64,000 nt of DNA, from positions 2,318,302-2,382,301 of the forward strand of contig NZ_CP038493.1 in assembly GCF_004752005.1 (NCBI RefSeq), written 5' to 3'. Numbering within the stretch: position 1 is the stretch's first letter; each line of letters begins with the position of its first letter. The position numbers and the translations under genes are program-made. The notes under the pieces were generated by a model. It searched no databases. It was not told the DNA's origin and was given only the letters and a program-made list of their open reading frames with translations. The DNA is from Thalassotalea sp. HSM 43 (GTDB taxonomy: Bacteria > Pseudomonadota > Gammaproteobacteria > Enterobacterales > Alteromonadaceae). Positions 16,402 to 25,422 of this stretch are shown here, in pieces.

Positions 16402-17631
16402 ATGAAGTATTCACTTATACCACTGTCTATTCTATTGGTGTCTTGTGCCTCCACGGTAAAGCTCAAAGAAATACAGCCTCTAGATGAAGGGTATCAATAC
16501 GCCGCGATTGAAGAAGAAGATAAACTTTTCAAACGTTCAGAGCGCCTCTATAAAGACTTTAAAAACAAAGGGTTGATTTTAAAGGATAAATCGAGCCAAC
16601 AATTTGTTGATGATCTAGCGAGTCAAATTAGTCCACCGACTTATCACCCTAATGTGAAGATTCGTTTTCATATCTTAAAAGACGCCTCAACCAATGCCTT
16701 CGCTTTGCCAAATGGTGACATTTATTTGAATACCGGTTTGATTGCCAGCTTTGATAACAGCGATCAATTGGCTGCGGTAATGGCGCATGAAGTGGCTCAT
16801 GTTATTCAACGGCACAGCCTAAAAGGGGCAGTGCAGCGCAAGAATAAAATCGTCGGCTCGCATATTGCTGATTTGATGTTGTTTGGCACAGGCTTGGTGT
16901 ATTACGCCACCATCGCTGATATCTCAAAGTTCAGCCGAAATATGGAACATCAAGCCGATGTTGATGGCTTAGCTTATTTAAAAGACGGCGGTTTTGATTT
17001 GCGCGGTGGGGTGCAGGCATTCGAAAAAATCAAAGAGTTAGATTTCGCCAAAGAAAGCACCTCGATCTGGAGCACTCATCCAGATATTGATAAGCGTATC
17101 GCATTCTATAACAACTCAATTGCCAACGAGTATGGTGACTTTCCACCAGAGTCTGACGTTGATCAGCCATATCTACAGTTCCGTAAACCAATACTACTGC
17201 AAACCATTAAGATTAGATTGCGAAACAAGCAGTTTGAATTAGCAGAACGGTTGGTTAATAGCGAGCTCGAACTTGGCCCTAATAATGGCCAACTGCATTA
17301 CTATGCTGGCGAGATTAATCGCTTAAAAGCTAGTGAACCAGAAGCGTATGCCAGAGAATATGCTTGGATACATGATGAGACGTTCGATGATGAGTTAACG
17401 GCGTCTTTGGCGGATCAACAAGAACAGTTTTTTCAAAAAGCTAAACAAGGCTATCTAAAAGCCCAATCGGTTGCACCGGATATGAATGATGTTAATAAGG
17501 GGCTAGGAATGGTTGCTTATCATCAGGGCGAAACTCAAACGGCGATAGATTTTTTCACCCGTTATCTGCAACAAGATAAAGTGAAAGATCGTCGCTACGT
17601 TGAATCAATACTTGCAAAACTAAGGGGATAA
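16402..17631 (+). CDS. M48-family metalloprotease lipoprotein with C-terminal TPR-like region
   Basis: A 409-residue protein with a short lipoprotein signal (lipobox LVS-C15). The zinc site is H129-E130-V-A-H133 in MAHEVAHVIQRHS, with the third ligand Glu in the NMEHQADVDGLAYL helix (E in MEHQAD). The C-terminal third (from about 265) is helical and repeat-like, as in BepA-type periplasmic proteases that tend outer-membrane protein assembly. The ATG sits close behind AGGG, a poor ribosome spacing, but the lipobox supports this start. It is followed after 1 bp by a second lipoprotein gene, so the pair is probably co-expressed. A housekeeping envelope role is inferred. Confidence 0.9.
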   Translation: MKYSLIPLSILLVSCASTVKLKEIQPLDEGYQYAAIEEEDKLFKRSERLYKDFKNKGLILKDKSSQQFVDDLASQISPPTYHPNVKIRFHILKDASTNAFALPNGDIYLNTGLIASFDNSDQLAAVMAHEVAHVIQRHSLKGAVQRKNKIVGSHIADLMLFGTGLVYYATIADISKFSRNMEHQADVDGLAYLKDGGFDLRGGVQAFEKIKELDFAKESTSIWSTHPDIDKRIAFYNNSIANEYGDFPPESDVDQPYLQFRKPILLQTIKIRLRNKQFELAERLVNSELELGPNNGQLHYYAGEINRLKASEPEAYAREYAWIHDETFDDELTASLADQQEQFFQKAKQGYLKAQSVAPDMNDVNKGLGMVAYHQGETQTAIDFFTRYLQQDKVKDRRYVESILAKLRG

Positions 17632-17632
17632 A

Positions 17633-18439
17633 ATGTTGCGCAAAATAAAAATAATAACAAGTGTGGTATTCGTATTATGGCTAAGTGGCTGTGCACAAAC
17701 ATCGGTGAGACATCATCAAGACTTTGAGCAGGTCGCTAAGACAGTGGATTCGGTGGTGATCATACCGGCCGATGTGCAAATCGAATTGATTAACTTTGAT
17801 GGCGATAATGAAATTCTTGATGACAAAGCCGATACCATCCGCGATCAGATTAACTCACTAGCCAGTTCACGTATGCAACAGGAAAACCTTAATGTTGTTG
17901 AGTTTGACTTTGCGGCTGAGATAGAAAGCAATGACGATTTTGCTTATGCCATTACCACAGCTAAAGAAGCATGGACCAAATCAAAAGAAGACATGTACAA
18001 GTTGGGCTTAGTACCAGAAAAAGATAAAGCTCAATTTCAAACCAGTCTCGGTAGCGTGCTAAACACCATTGCTGATAGAACCGGCGCTGATGCGGCGTTG
18101 TTGGTGTACTACAATGGCTTTGAAAAATCATCGGGAATGGTAGCTAAAGATGTGGCCTCAAGCATTCTTGTTGGTGTATTGACCATGGGCGCTGTGGTGC
18201 CTGTTCAAGCAACCGAGGGGTCATTTATTGATGTCGCTTTGGTTGATACCATCACAGGTAAAGTTATTTGGGCTAACCGTAAAATTGGTCCATCGGTTGA
18301 TATCGGTGCCCTTGAAGTAGCGTTTAACGAACTGCCTGACCTTACTTGGAAGAGCGAAATTGTTAATGAGCCAGTGACTGCTCAAGAAGCGGATGCCGTG
18401 GTGACTGAAACCACCAGTGAATCACCAGATGCACAATAG
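17633..18439 (+). CDS. Lipoprotein of unknown function
   Basis: A 268-residue protein with signal residues 1-19 and lipobox LSG-C20. The body has alpha/beta character (SVVIIPADVQIELINF, DAALLVYYNGF, SFIDVALVDTITGKVIWANR), reminiscent of periplasmic proteins that assemble like CsgG or the small LPP20/DUF-type lipoproteins, but I cannot assign a family. A glycine-rich hydrophobic stretch at about 180-205 (ASSILVGVLTMGAVVPV) could insert in a membrane. It starts 1 bp after the M48 protease gene and ends in a terminator, so the two form an operon and may work together at the envelope. Confidence 0.75.
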   Translation: MLRKIKIITSVVFVLWLSGCAQTSVRHHQDFEQVAKTVDSVVIIPADVQIELINFDGDNEILDDKADTIRDQINSLASSRMQQENLNVVEFDFAAEIESNDDFAYAITTAKEAWTKSKEDMYKLGLVPEKDKAQFQTSLGSVLNTIADRTGADAALLVYYNGFEKSSGMVAKDVASSILVGVLTMGAVVPVQATEGSFIDVALVDTITGKVIWANRKIGPSVDIGALEVAFNELPDLTWKSEIVNEPVTAQEADAVVTETTSESPDAQ

Positions 18440-18454
18440 TCGATTATGATGTTT

Positions 18455-18484
18455 AAAAAAGGCCCTCAGTTGAGGGCCTTTTTT
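18455..18484 (+). terminator. Terminator of the M48/lipoprotein operon
   Basis: A run, GGCCCTCA, loop GT, TGAGGGCC, six T. Perfect 8-bp stem; may act in both directions. Confidence 0.92.
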
Positions 18485-18534
18485 GTATCTGCAAATACAG
18501 TCTACAGCTCGTCTATTTGCCATCATGTCAGTGA

Positions 18535-18942
18535 TCACTTAGATGAAGCGCTTACATAGATAGTACCGGAAAGCTTCGCCAAATCCTCAATTTGAACTTG
18601 GGTATCGATAGGTTTGCGACTTACACGATTTAGATAATCAAACGTTTTATCAGCACCGTATTGATACGCGAAACTCGGCATATCCATGTCGTTGCAGGCG
18701 ATGTTGTCGATAACATAGCTAGGTCGAATACCACGCCAGTTGTTGATTTGTCTGATTTGATGTCTTAAAGCAGCTTTATCGTTCTTTGCTGCAGCCAAAC
18801 AGAGTTTGGTCTCTGGGCTATTATCGGTGCCGACAAATTCGGCTTGTTCAGCCGCGGCAGAACCACTAACCATAATGCCTAAAGCGGCTATGGAGGTTAA
18901 AAGATTTTTTGTTATAAACGAGCGAGCATTTACGTTTAACAT
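18535..18942 (-). CDS. Small exported protein, DUF3718-like
   Basis: A 135-residue protein with a signal peptide (residues about 1-31, ending GSAAA-EQ). The mature part has two Cys (TKLCLAAAK and NIACNDMD) that could form a disulfide and the run DMPSFAYQYGADKTFDYLNR. This resembles the DUF3718 proteins that occur, often in several copies, in Alteromonadales; the assignment is from memory of the pattern and moderate. Function unknown. The gene stands alone, with an AGGAG ribosome site and a long upstream region. Confidence 0.65.
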   Translation of the reverse strand: MLNVNARSFITKNLLTSIAALGIMVSGSAAAEQAEFVGTDNSPETKLCLAAAKNDKAALRHQIRQINNWRGIRPSYVIDNIACNDMDMPSFAYQYGADKTFDYLNRVSRKPIDTQVQIEDLAKLSGTIYVSASSK

Positions 18943-19176
18943 AGTTTTCTCCTTTTAGTAATGTCCTTTACTAAGAGAAAATTTTAGTTAAAAAAGTTGC
19001 ATTACCCACGGCGCTAAATGTTGCAAAACGTGTCGATGAAAACCTCTAACCATAAGGCCTGTAGCGGGATTTGTGCGCTAACGCATTGATTATGTGTATC
19101 GCTCGTAGATGCTTGCACCAGCAGTGAGCATAATGTCTCAAAATATTATGTTACGCTCTGCAATATTAAACTCACA
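18943..19176. other. Upstream region of the small exported protein gene
   Basis: No gene or strong hairpin seen. It should contain the promoter of the gene at 18535-18942 and the 3' end region of the siroheme gene. Confidence 0.4.
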
Positions 19177-20106
19177 CTAATGACCGCCATATATCAGGTT
19201 TACATTAAATTGCTGCTTTAAAGCTTGGTATGTATGCTGCTCTTGAATGAGTAAACTGACGTTGTTGTTATTGCTGTATTGGGCGATTAGTTGGGCATCA
19301 AAGTCGGTAAACTTTTCCGCATCTTTGCGACAAAAGTCAGCAAATGCAGAGGTTAACTGAGACTCGATAAAGACCACATCAGAGCTTTGCAGTGCTCGAT
19401 AAGCTTTGAGGCTTAGATCATCTGGTGTATCACTGTTCACTTTAATTAGGTTAATTTGTTTTTGAAGTTGCTGCTGTTGATCTAATAACTCGTTAAACCT
19501 CTGCTCAGCTAATTCACTATTGTCTGAAAATACCGCCTCGCAAACATCTGAGGTCAACACTTGTTGCCATAGCAATCGTCTCGCGGCAAAGTCGGAGATT
19601 TGTGATTGGACTTGTTTGCGTTTATCCCCCATAAAGGCCGCTAATTTGCCATAGTCAGCCGGCAGTAATTGATCTATCTGTTGCTTTAATAGTTGCAACA
19701 ACATTGGCGCACTGCCGCTGCTCGATATAGCAACCAACATCGGATCTCGGTCAATAATGGCTGGCGTAATATAGGTGCACAAATCTGGGGTATCCACCAC
19801 ATTTAATAAGATGCCGCGTTGTTGGCAATCATCTGCAATGCGTTTATTTACCTGCTTGTCATTTGTTGCGGCGATAACTAAGCTAAACGGCTGTTGTAAA
19901 ATGTCGCTGTGATATACGTTTTTAATGTGCGTCACATTGTGCTTATTTATGATGTGTTCGCAGCCGCTCTCTAGCTCCGGACTCAGCACTGTCACTGTCG
20001 CTGGTGTCTTTACCAGTAGCTCTAATTTGCGGGCAGCAACATTGCCTCCGCCAATGATTAAGGCGTTAATTTTATTGCCGTCGAGAAATATCGGAAAGTA
20101 GTTCAA
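19177..20106 (-). CDS. Precorrin-2 dehydrogenase/ferrochelatase with a degenerate SUMT remnant
   Basis: A 309-residue protein. Residues 1-210 are the CysG N-terminal (Met8/SirC-like) part: NAD-binding IIGGGNVAARK (17-27), NVVDTPDLC with catalytic D105, and AISSSGSAP with the S128 equivalent. It oxidises precorrin-2 and inserts iron to make sirohaem for sulfite and nitrite reductases. Residues 217-309 look like the beginning of the CysG methyltransferase domain (PDDLSLKAYRALQSSDVVF aligned with P-L-LTLKA-LQ-ADVV, then RKDAEKF), but the SAM-binding GAGPGD is replaced and the domain stops at about 90 of 250 residues. The methyltransferase is therefore dead and a separate CobA is expected elsewhere. 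Confidence 0.85.
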   Translation of the reverse strand: MNYFPIFLDGNKINALIIGGGNVAARKLELLVKTPATVTVLSPELESGCEHIINKHNVTHIKNVYHSDILQQPFSLVIAATNDKQVNKRIADDCQQRGILLNVVDTPDLCTYITPAIIDRDPMLVAISSSGSAPMLLQLLKQQIDQLLPADYGKLAAFMGDKRKQVQSQISDFAARRLLWQQVLTSDVCEAVFSDNSELAEQRFNELLDQQQQLQKQINLIKVNSDTPDDLSLKAYRALQSSDVVFIESQLTSAFADFCRKDAEKFTDFDAQLIAQYSNNNNVSLLIQEQHTYQALKQQFNVNLIYGGH

Positions 20107-20269
20107 CTGTTGTTCCTAATGTAAGTGGTACGCAAATGTCGTGCAGTACTAATGTATGCTGTTGGCCTGAAAAAACAAAATATTTATTTTTAATGTGATA
20201 TAAGACTTAGCCATTTACCGTCAAGCAATGATAAAATTAGCGTATATCTATTTTTATTAGAGAGAAACT

Positions 20270-21154
20270 ATGCCTTGGATACAACTACGATTGCAGGCGA
20301 ATGAAGAAACCGCAGAAAAATATTCTGACTGGTTGATGGCCTGCGGTTCTCAGGCGGTAACCTTTATCGACGCAAAAGATACACCTATATATGAACCTTT
20401 ACCTGGTGATGAGGTGATCTACTGGCATAACACCGTGGTTATGGGGTTATTTGACGCCAGTCACAATATGGACAAAGTGATTCAGTATCTGCAAAGCATC
20501 CATCCTGATGGCAAACAACTGCAATACAAGTTAGAGCAACTTGAAGACAAAGATTGGGAACGCGAGTGGATGGATAACTTCCATCCGATGAAATTTGGCG
20601 AGCGATTGTGGATTTGCCCGAGCTGGCGTGACGTACCTGAACCGGATGCCGTTAATGTGATGCTTGACCCTGGCTTAGCGTTTGGCACCGGCACCCACCC
20701 GACAACAGCACTTTGTTTGACTTGGCTTGACTCTCTCGACTTAACCGGCAAAACCGTCGTCGACTTTGGTTGTGGCTCCGGCATCTTATCTTTAGCTGCG
20801 TTAAAATTGGGCGCGGCTAAGGTGATCGGCATCGACATCGACCCACAAGCGTTGCAAGCAAGTAAAGAGAACGCGATTCGCAACGATGTTGCTGACCGCC
20901 TTGAATTGTATCTTCCCAAAGACCAACCTAGTTTGCAGGCCGATGTGGTTGTCGCCAATATATTAGCGGGACCATTACGTGAATTAGCTCCTGTTATTAT
21001 TGACTACGTTATGCCGGGAGGCGTTTTAGCATTATCAGGTATTCTTGAAGAGCAGGGCGAGGAACTCAAACAGGTCTATGGCCAATGGTGTGAGATGGCA
21101 CCGATTTCGGTTCAAGATGAATGGGTACGATTGAACGGTGTTCGTAACAACTAG
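20270..21154 (+). CDS. prmA: Ribosomal protein L11 methyltransferase
   Basis: A 294-residue protein, the usual PrmA length. The N-terminal substrate domain starts MPWIQLRL and is followed by the class I SAM-methyltransferase core: [31 protein letters not shown] (motif I), GIDIDPQAL and [10 protein letters not shown] (motif IV). PrmA trimethylates N-termini and lysines of ribosomal protein L11 in the cytoplasm. It is divergent from the siroheme gene and is followed by a strong terminator, then by dusB-fis, the same prmA-dusB-fis order as in E. coli and many gammaproteobacteria. Confidence 0.97.
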   Translation: MPWIQLRLQANEETAEKYSDWLMACGSQAVTFIDAKDTPIYEPLPGDEVIYWHNTVVMGLFDASHNMDKVIQYLQSIHPDGKQLQYKLEQLEDKDWEREWMDNFHPMKFGERLWICPSWRDVPEPDAVNVMLDPGLAFGTGTHPTTALCLTWLDSLDLTGKTVVDFGCGSGILSLAALKLGAAKVIGIDIDPQALQASKENAIRNDVADRLELYLPKDQPSLQADVVVANILAGPLRELAPVIIDYVMPGGVLALSGILEEQGEELKQVYGQWCEMAPISVQDEWVRLNGVRNN

Positions 21155-21192
21155 TTAACAATCATTAACTTTGCGGTTAATTTGTAGCGAAA

Positions 21193-21228
21193 TGGCGGTA
21201 AATTTAATCAATTTACCGTCATTTTTTT
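21193..21228 (+). terminator. Terminator of prmA
   Basis: TGGCGGTAAAT paired with ATTTACCGTCA (one G-T) followed by seven T. Confidence 0.85.
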
Positions 21229-21366
21229 ATCGATATAAGCAATTGAAAAAAGTCAATAAAAAAAACTGCGAAAAAACCCACAATTGTTCAATTTATCTAC
21301 TTTTATTTCTTAAAAAAAAGACGTAAACTTAGCGCCCTTTTACGCAGTAGCTCAAAAAAGCATCAC

Positions 21367-22335
21367 GTGAACATTGGTCCTTATCAGTTAGACAGTAATG
21401 TCATACTCGCTCCTATGGCAGGTATTACAGATAAACCGTTTCGACAATTATGTTGTCGACTTGGTGCTGGCATGGCTGTCGGTGAAATGTTGTCTTCTAA
21501 TCCTCAGGTTTGGAAGTCAGGCAAGTCAATGAAGCGAATGGAGCACAGTGATGAAGCAGGTATCCGCTCAGTGCAAATCGCCGGTTCTGAACCGAATGAT
21601 ATGGCCTTTGCGGCAAAATACAACGCTGAAAATGGCGCCCAAATTATTGATATAAATATGGGTTGTCCGGCTAAGAAAGTGAATAAAAAACTAGCTGGCT
21701 CGGCATTGTTAAAAGCACCTGAACAGGTTGAACAGATTGTTAAAGCCGTTGTTAACGCGGTCGACATTCCGGTCACTCTGAAAATTCGTACTGGCTGGTG
21801 TGAAAACAGTCGAAATGGCGTTGAGATTGCCAAGATCGCCGAACTGAACGGTATTCAAGCGTTAGCTGTTCATGGTCGTACCCGTTGTGACTTTTATAAA
21901 GGGGAAGCGGAATACGACACGATCAAAGCAATCAAACAGGCCATTGACATTCCTGTGATAGCTAATGGTGACATTACAGGCCCTGATAAGGCCAAGCAGG
22001 TATTGGAATATACTGGTGCAGACGCGGTCATGATTGGTCGAGCTGCGCAAGGAAGACCATGGATTTTCAGAGAGATAAACCATTATCTCGCAACAGGTGA
22101 TTATTTACCTGCAGCAGCCATTGAGGAAGTAAGAAATATCTTATTGTCTCATGTAGCAGAGCTACACAATTTTTACGGCGAGTTTATGGGTACGCGCATA
22201 GCCCGAAAACACGTCTCCTGGTATTTGCAAACGCATGATCAGGGTAAGCAATTTCGTTCTACATTTAATGCATTAGAACTGCCAGAGCAGCAATTAACCG
22301 CATTGAATGTATTTTTTGATAATTTAACTAATTAA
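21367..22335 (+). CDS. dusB: tRNA-dihydrouridine synthase B
   Basis: A 322-residue FMN enzyme that reduces uridine to dihydrouridine in the D-loop of tRNA. Seen: [14 protein letters not shown] at the N-terminus, catalytic C100 in [20 protein letters not shown] and the FMN-phosphate loop [13 protein letters not shown]. Starts at GTG 21367; no ATG fits the N-terminus of the family. Upstream, TAAACT at 21324 followed by the GC-rich TAGCGCCC resembles the stringently controlled promoter of the E. coli dusB-fis operon, an inference. It precedes fis by 17 bp and is co-transcribed with it. Confidence 0.97.
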   Translation: MNIGPYQLDSNVILAPMAGITDKPFRQLCCRLGAGMAVGEMLSSNPQVWKSGKSMKRMEHSDEAGIRSVQIAGSEPNDMAFAAKYNAENGAQIIDINMGCPAKKVNKKLAGSALLKAPEQVEQIVKAVVNAVDIPVTLKIRTGWCENSRNGVEIAKIAELNGIQALAVHGRTRCDFYKGEAEYDTIKAIKQAIDIPVIANGDITGPDKAKQVLEYTGADAVMIGRAAQGRPWIFREINHYLATGDYLPAAAIEEVRNILLSHVAELHNFYGEFMGTRIARKHVSWYLQTHDQGKQFRSTFNALELPEQQLTALNVFFDNLTN

Positions 22336-22352
22336 AAAAGAGTCTGAACTTT

Positions 22353-22640
22353 ATGTTTGAACAAAATATTACTTCTCCATTTGTTATCGGTGACCTACAA
22401 ACTCAGACCAAGGCATCACCTTTACGTACCCAAGCTAAAGTAGCCATTAAAAACTACTTATCACAATTAAATGGCAACGATGTAGACGATATGTACGAAT
22501 TAGTATTATCAGAAATCGAAGCGCCAATGCTTGAAGAAGTAATGCAGTACACTCGAGGCAATCAAACCCGTGCTGCAAACTTACTTGGCATTAACCGTGG
22601 CACTCTTCGCAAGAAGCTTAAAAAATACGGTATGAACTAA
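22353..22640 (+). CDS. fis: Nucleoid-associated DNA-binding protein Fis
   Basis: A 95-residue protein (E. coli Fis has 98). The flexible N-terminal arm is followed by dimer helices ([35 protein letters not shown]) and the C-terminal helix-turn-helix [23 protein letters not shown]. Fis bends DNA, activates rRNA promoters through upstream sites, and assists inversion and phage recombination. It is the second gene of the dusB-fis operon, with a double hairpin after it. It is a likely activator of the two rRNA operons in this window. Confidence 0.98.
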   Translation: MFEQNITSPFVIGDLQTQTKASPLRTQAKVAIKNYLSQLNGNDVDDMYELVLSEIEAPMLEEVMQYTRGNQTRAANLLGINRGTLRKKLKKYGMN

Positions 22641-22645
22641 TCACT

Positions 22646-22686
22646 GGCAGGTTTGCCTGCCAAAAAGCACCTACGGGTGCTTTTTT
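22646..22686 (+). terminator. Terminator after fis (two hairpins)
   Basis: A GGCAGG/CCTGCC hairpin at 22646-22661 is followed at once by GCACC, loop TACG, GGTGC (22667-22680) and six T. Confidence 0.88.
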
Positions 22687-22857
22687 ATTTCCAAGGACGG
22701 AATGTATACAAAATTTACAGGGATGAGTTTGTTGTGTTAGGTATCCAAAAAATTACAAGGGTACAACGAGCCGAACAATAATTAATAAACCGCTCACAAC
22801 ATAGCTTGATTAAAGATTTATTAATTACATTGCATATTGAAAAGGTAAACATTGACT

Positions 22858-24444
22858 ATGGAAACTCCACGTCCAATTAGAAGAGCTTTACTGAGCGTAT
22901 CTGACAAAACAGGTATCGTAGAGTTCGCAACTGCGCTGGCCGCACAAGGTGTAGACATCTTGTCAACCGGTGGTACTGCAAAGCTTTTGGCTGAAAACGG
23001 TATCAAAGTGACAGAAGTATCTGACTACACTGGTCACCCAGAAATCATGGATGGTCGTGTTAAAACGCTACACCCTAAAGTTCATGGCGGCATCTTGGCT
23101 CGTCGTGAAATGGATGAAGCGGTAATGGCTGACAATAACATTTCAGCTATTGATATTGTGGTTGTTAACCTATACCCATTCGCTAAGACTGTTGCTAACC
23201 AAGATTGTACTCTTGAAGATGCTGTAGAGAACATCGATATTGGTGGTCCAACTATGGTTCGTGCAGCAGCTAAAAATCACAAAGATGTGACCATTGTTGT
23301 TAATGCATCAGACTACGATCGTGTATTGACTGAAATGTCGCAAAACGGTGGTTCACTGACTCATCAAACACGTTTTGATTTAGCAATCGCTGCTTTTGAA
23401 CACACTGCTAGCTACGATGGCATGATCGCCAATTACTTCGGTAAGATGTTGCCAGCCTATGCTGATGAAGACAAATCAGTGTCTGAATTCCCTCGTACAT
23501 TCAACAGCCAGTTTATTAAAAAGCAAGACCTTCGTTACGGTGAAAACTCTCACCAGAAAGCGGCCTTTTATGTTGAACAAGAAGCTGAAGAAGCATCTGT
23601 ATCTACGGCGACTCAAGTACAAGGTAAAGCACTTTCATACAACAATATCGCTGACACTGATGCCGCGCTTGAGTGTGTGAAAGAATTCGATAAGCCAGCT
23701 TGTGTTATTGTTAAGCACGCTAACCCATGTGGTGTGGCGTTAGGTGATAACATTCTTGAAGCCTACGAAAAAGCCTTTAAGACAGACCCTACATCAGCGT
23801 TTGGTGGCATTATCGCTTTTAACCAAGAGCTAGATGCTGACACTGCTGAAGCAATCGTTTCTCGTCAATTTGTTGAAGTTATTATTGCCCCGGTTGTGTC
23901 TGAAGCCGCTAAGCAAATTGTTGCAGCTAAGCCAAATGTTCGTTTATTAGAATGTGGCCAATGGCAGAGTAAGACCACTGGTTTTGAGCTTAAGCGTGTT
24001 AACGATGGCTTGTTAGTTCAAGATCGTGACCAAGGCATGGTTGGTTTAGATGATTTGAAAGTGGTGACTAAGCGTCAACCGACCGACGAAGAAATGAGCG
24101 ACCTATTGTTCTGCTGGAAAGTTGCTAAATTTGTTAAATCAAATGCAATTGTTTACGCCAAAGGTGATATGACTATTGGTGTTGGTGCAGGTCAAATGAG
24201 CCGTGTTTATTCAGCAAAAATTGCTGGTATCAAGGCCGCTGATGAAAACCTACAAGTTGCGGGTTCGGTTATGGCATCAGACGCATTCTTCCCATTCCGT
24301 GACGGTTTAGATGCCGCCGCTGAAGCAGGAATCACTGCGGTTATTCAACCTGGTGGCTCAATGCGTGATGAAGAAGTTATTGCTGCAGCTGACGAGCATG
24401 GTATTGCCATGGTCTTCACTGGTATGCGTCACTTCCGTCACTAG
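22858..24444 (+). CDS. purH: Bifunctional AICAR formyltransferase/IMP cyclohydrolase
   Basis: A 528-residue protein (E. coli 529) that carries out the last two steps of IMP synthesis. The N-terminal MGS-like cyclohydrolase domain shows [26 protein letters not shown] and [13 protein letters not shown]; the formyltransferase part shows [26 protein letters not shown] and the C-terminal [12 protein letters not shown] and [14 protein letters not shown] 22858 gives the family N-terminus; a TTG six bases upstream is in frame. The gene begins the purH-(methyltransferase)-purD cluster. No clear PurR operator was found in the 200 bp upstream. Confidence 0.98.
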   Translation: METPRPIRRALLSVSDKTGIVEFATALAAQGVDILSTGGTAKLLAENGIKVTEVSDYTGHPEIMDGRVKTLHPKVHGGILARREMDEAVMADNNISAIDIVVVNLYPFAKTVANQDCTLEDAVENIDIGGPTMVRAAAKNHKDVTIVVNASDYDRVLTEMSQNGGSLTHQTRFDLAIAAFEHTASYDGMIANYFGKMLPAYADEDKSVSEFPRTFNSQFIKKQDLRYGENSHQKAAFYVEQEAEEASVSTATQVQGKALSYNNIADTDAALECVKEFDKPACVIVKHANPCGVALGDNILEAYEKAFKTDPTSAFGGIIAFNQELDADTAEAIVSRQFVEVIIAPVVSEAAKQIVAAKPNVRLLECGQWQSKTTGFELKRVNDGLLVQDRDQGMVGLDDLKVVTKRQPTDEEMSDLLFCWKVAKFVKSNAIVYAKGDMTIGVGAGQMSRVYSAKIAGIKAADENLQVAGSVMASDAFFPFRDGLDAAAEAGITAVIQPGGSMRDEEVIAAADEHGIAMVFTGMRHFRH

Positions 24445-24580
24445 ACAACCAATTGCAGCGACACTGAATATTCGGTGTCGCTGACTATTTCACTGCAATC
24501 AAAGTTTCTTTAATGTCTGTTTATCTGTTATAACTAATTGTTAATTTTTGGTTAATCAGTAAATAAGTTTGGAGAAAACC

Positions 24581-25393
24581 ATGAAACTAAAAACATTACT
24601 TGCAAGCGTCATTCTTTCAACCACTGCCATCGCTCACGCTGATGACGCGGTAGAGTTGTCTGCATTAGATAAAGCCATTGCGAGTGAGCATCGCAGCGAT
24701 AAAAATAAAGCTCGCGATCAATATCGTCATCCAGCAGAAACCTTAAAGTTTTTTGGTTTCCGCTCTGACATGACTGTAGTAGAAATAGCACCAGGCGGTG
24801 GCTGGTATACCGAAATCCTTGCCCCAGCGTTAAAAGGCACAGGTAAATTATACGGTGCTCATTACCCTGATACAGGTAAAGATGACTATTACAGTAAGTC
24901 TCGCCGTAAGTTAGAAGCCAAGCTAAAAGCCGATGAGATTTTTAGTGAAGTGATGCTTACCGATTTCACACCGCGCGTAGAGAGCGAGTTAGCTCCTGCT
25001 GGCAGTGCTGATTTAGTACTGACTTTCCGTAATTTGCACAACTGGCGTGTTGAAGGTGTTCGTCAAATATTTAAGGACAGCTTCAAAGCATTAAAGCCAG
25101 GTGGTGTAGTCGGTGTCGTTGAACATCGTATGCCAGAGTCGCAAGACTTGGAAAAGAACTCTAAAAGCGGTTATTTCCCACAGCAGTTGACGATTGATTT
25201 AGCCATAGAAGCTGGTTTTGAACTAGCAGAAAGCAGCGAAATCAACGCCAACCCTAAAGATACAGCTGATCATCCAAAAGGCGTATGGACTTTACCTCCA
25301 TCATTACGTTTGGGTGAAAAGGACAAAGCAAAGTATCTAGCGATTGGTGAAAGTGACCGTATGACTTTGAAATTTGTAAAGCCTGCAAAATAG
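24581..25393 (+). CDS. Exported class I SAM-methyltransferase-like protein
   Basis: A 270-residue protein with a signal peptide (residues 1-18, ending IAHA-DD), chosen start ATG 24581 behind a GGAG site. The mature part has a Rossmann-type methyltransferase core: TVVEIAPGGGWYTEIL (motif I), GKLYGAHYPD, SADLVLTFRNLHNW and ALKPGGVVGVVEH. The combination of a secretion signal with a SAM-binding fold is known in a family of uncharacterised bacterial proteins; SAM is not thought to be in the periplasm, so the substrate and even activity are unclear. It lies between purH and purD, 29 bp before purD, so it is probably co-transcribed with purD. Confidence 0.8.
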   Translation: MKLKTLLASVILSTTAIAHADDAVELSALDKAIASEHRSDKNKARDQYRHPAETLKFFGFRSDMTVVEIAPGGGWYTEILAPALKGTGKLYGAHYPDTGKDDYYSKSRRKLEAKLKADEIFSEVMLTDFTPRVESELAPAGSADLVLTFRNLHNWRVEGVRQIFKDSFKALKPGGVVGVVEHRMPESQDLEKNSKSGYFPQQLTIDLAIEAGFELAESSEINANPKDTADHPKGVWTLPPSLRLGEKDKAKYLAIGESDRMTLKFVKPAK

Positions 25394-25422
25394 CAGGCTG
25401 ACTCAGGAAACATAAAAAGTTT

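Noticed and set aside
16284-16487. Small gene upstream of the M48 protease
   Set aside because: It overlaps the start of the lipoprotein protease in another frame and has no ribosome site or recognisable sequence.
22700-22857. PurR operator or riboswitch ahead of purH
   Set aside because: I found no ACGCAAAC-type palindrome and no purine-riboswitch-like conserved core; the stretch is simply AT-rich promoter DNA.
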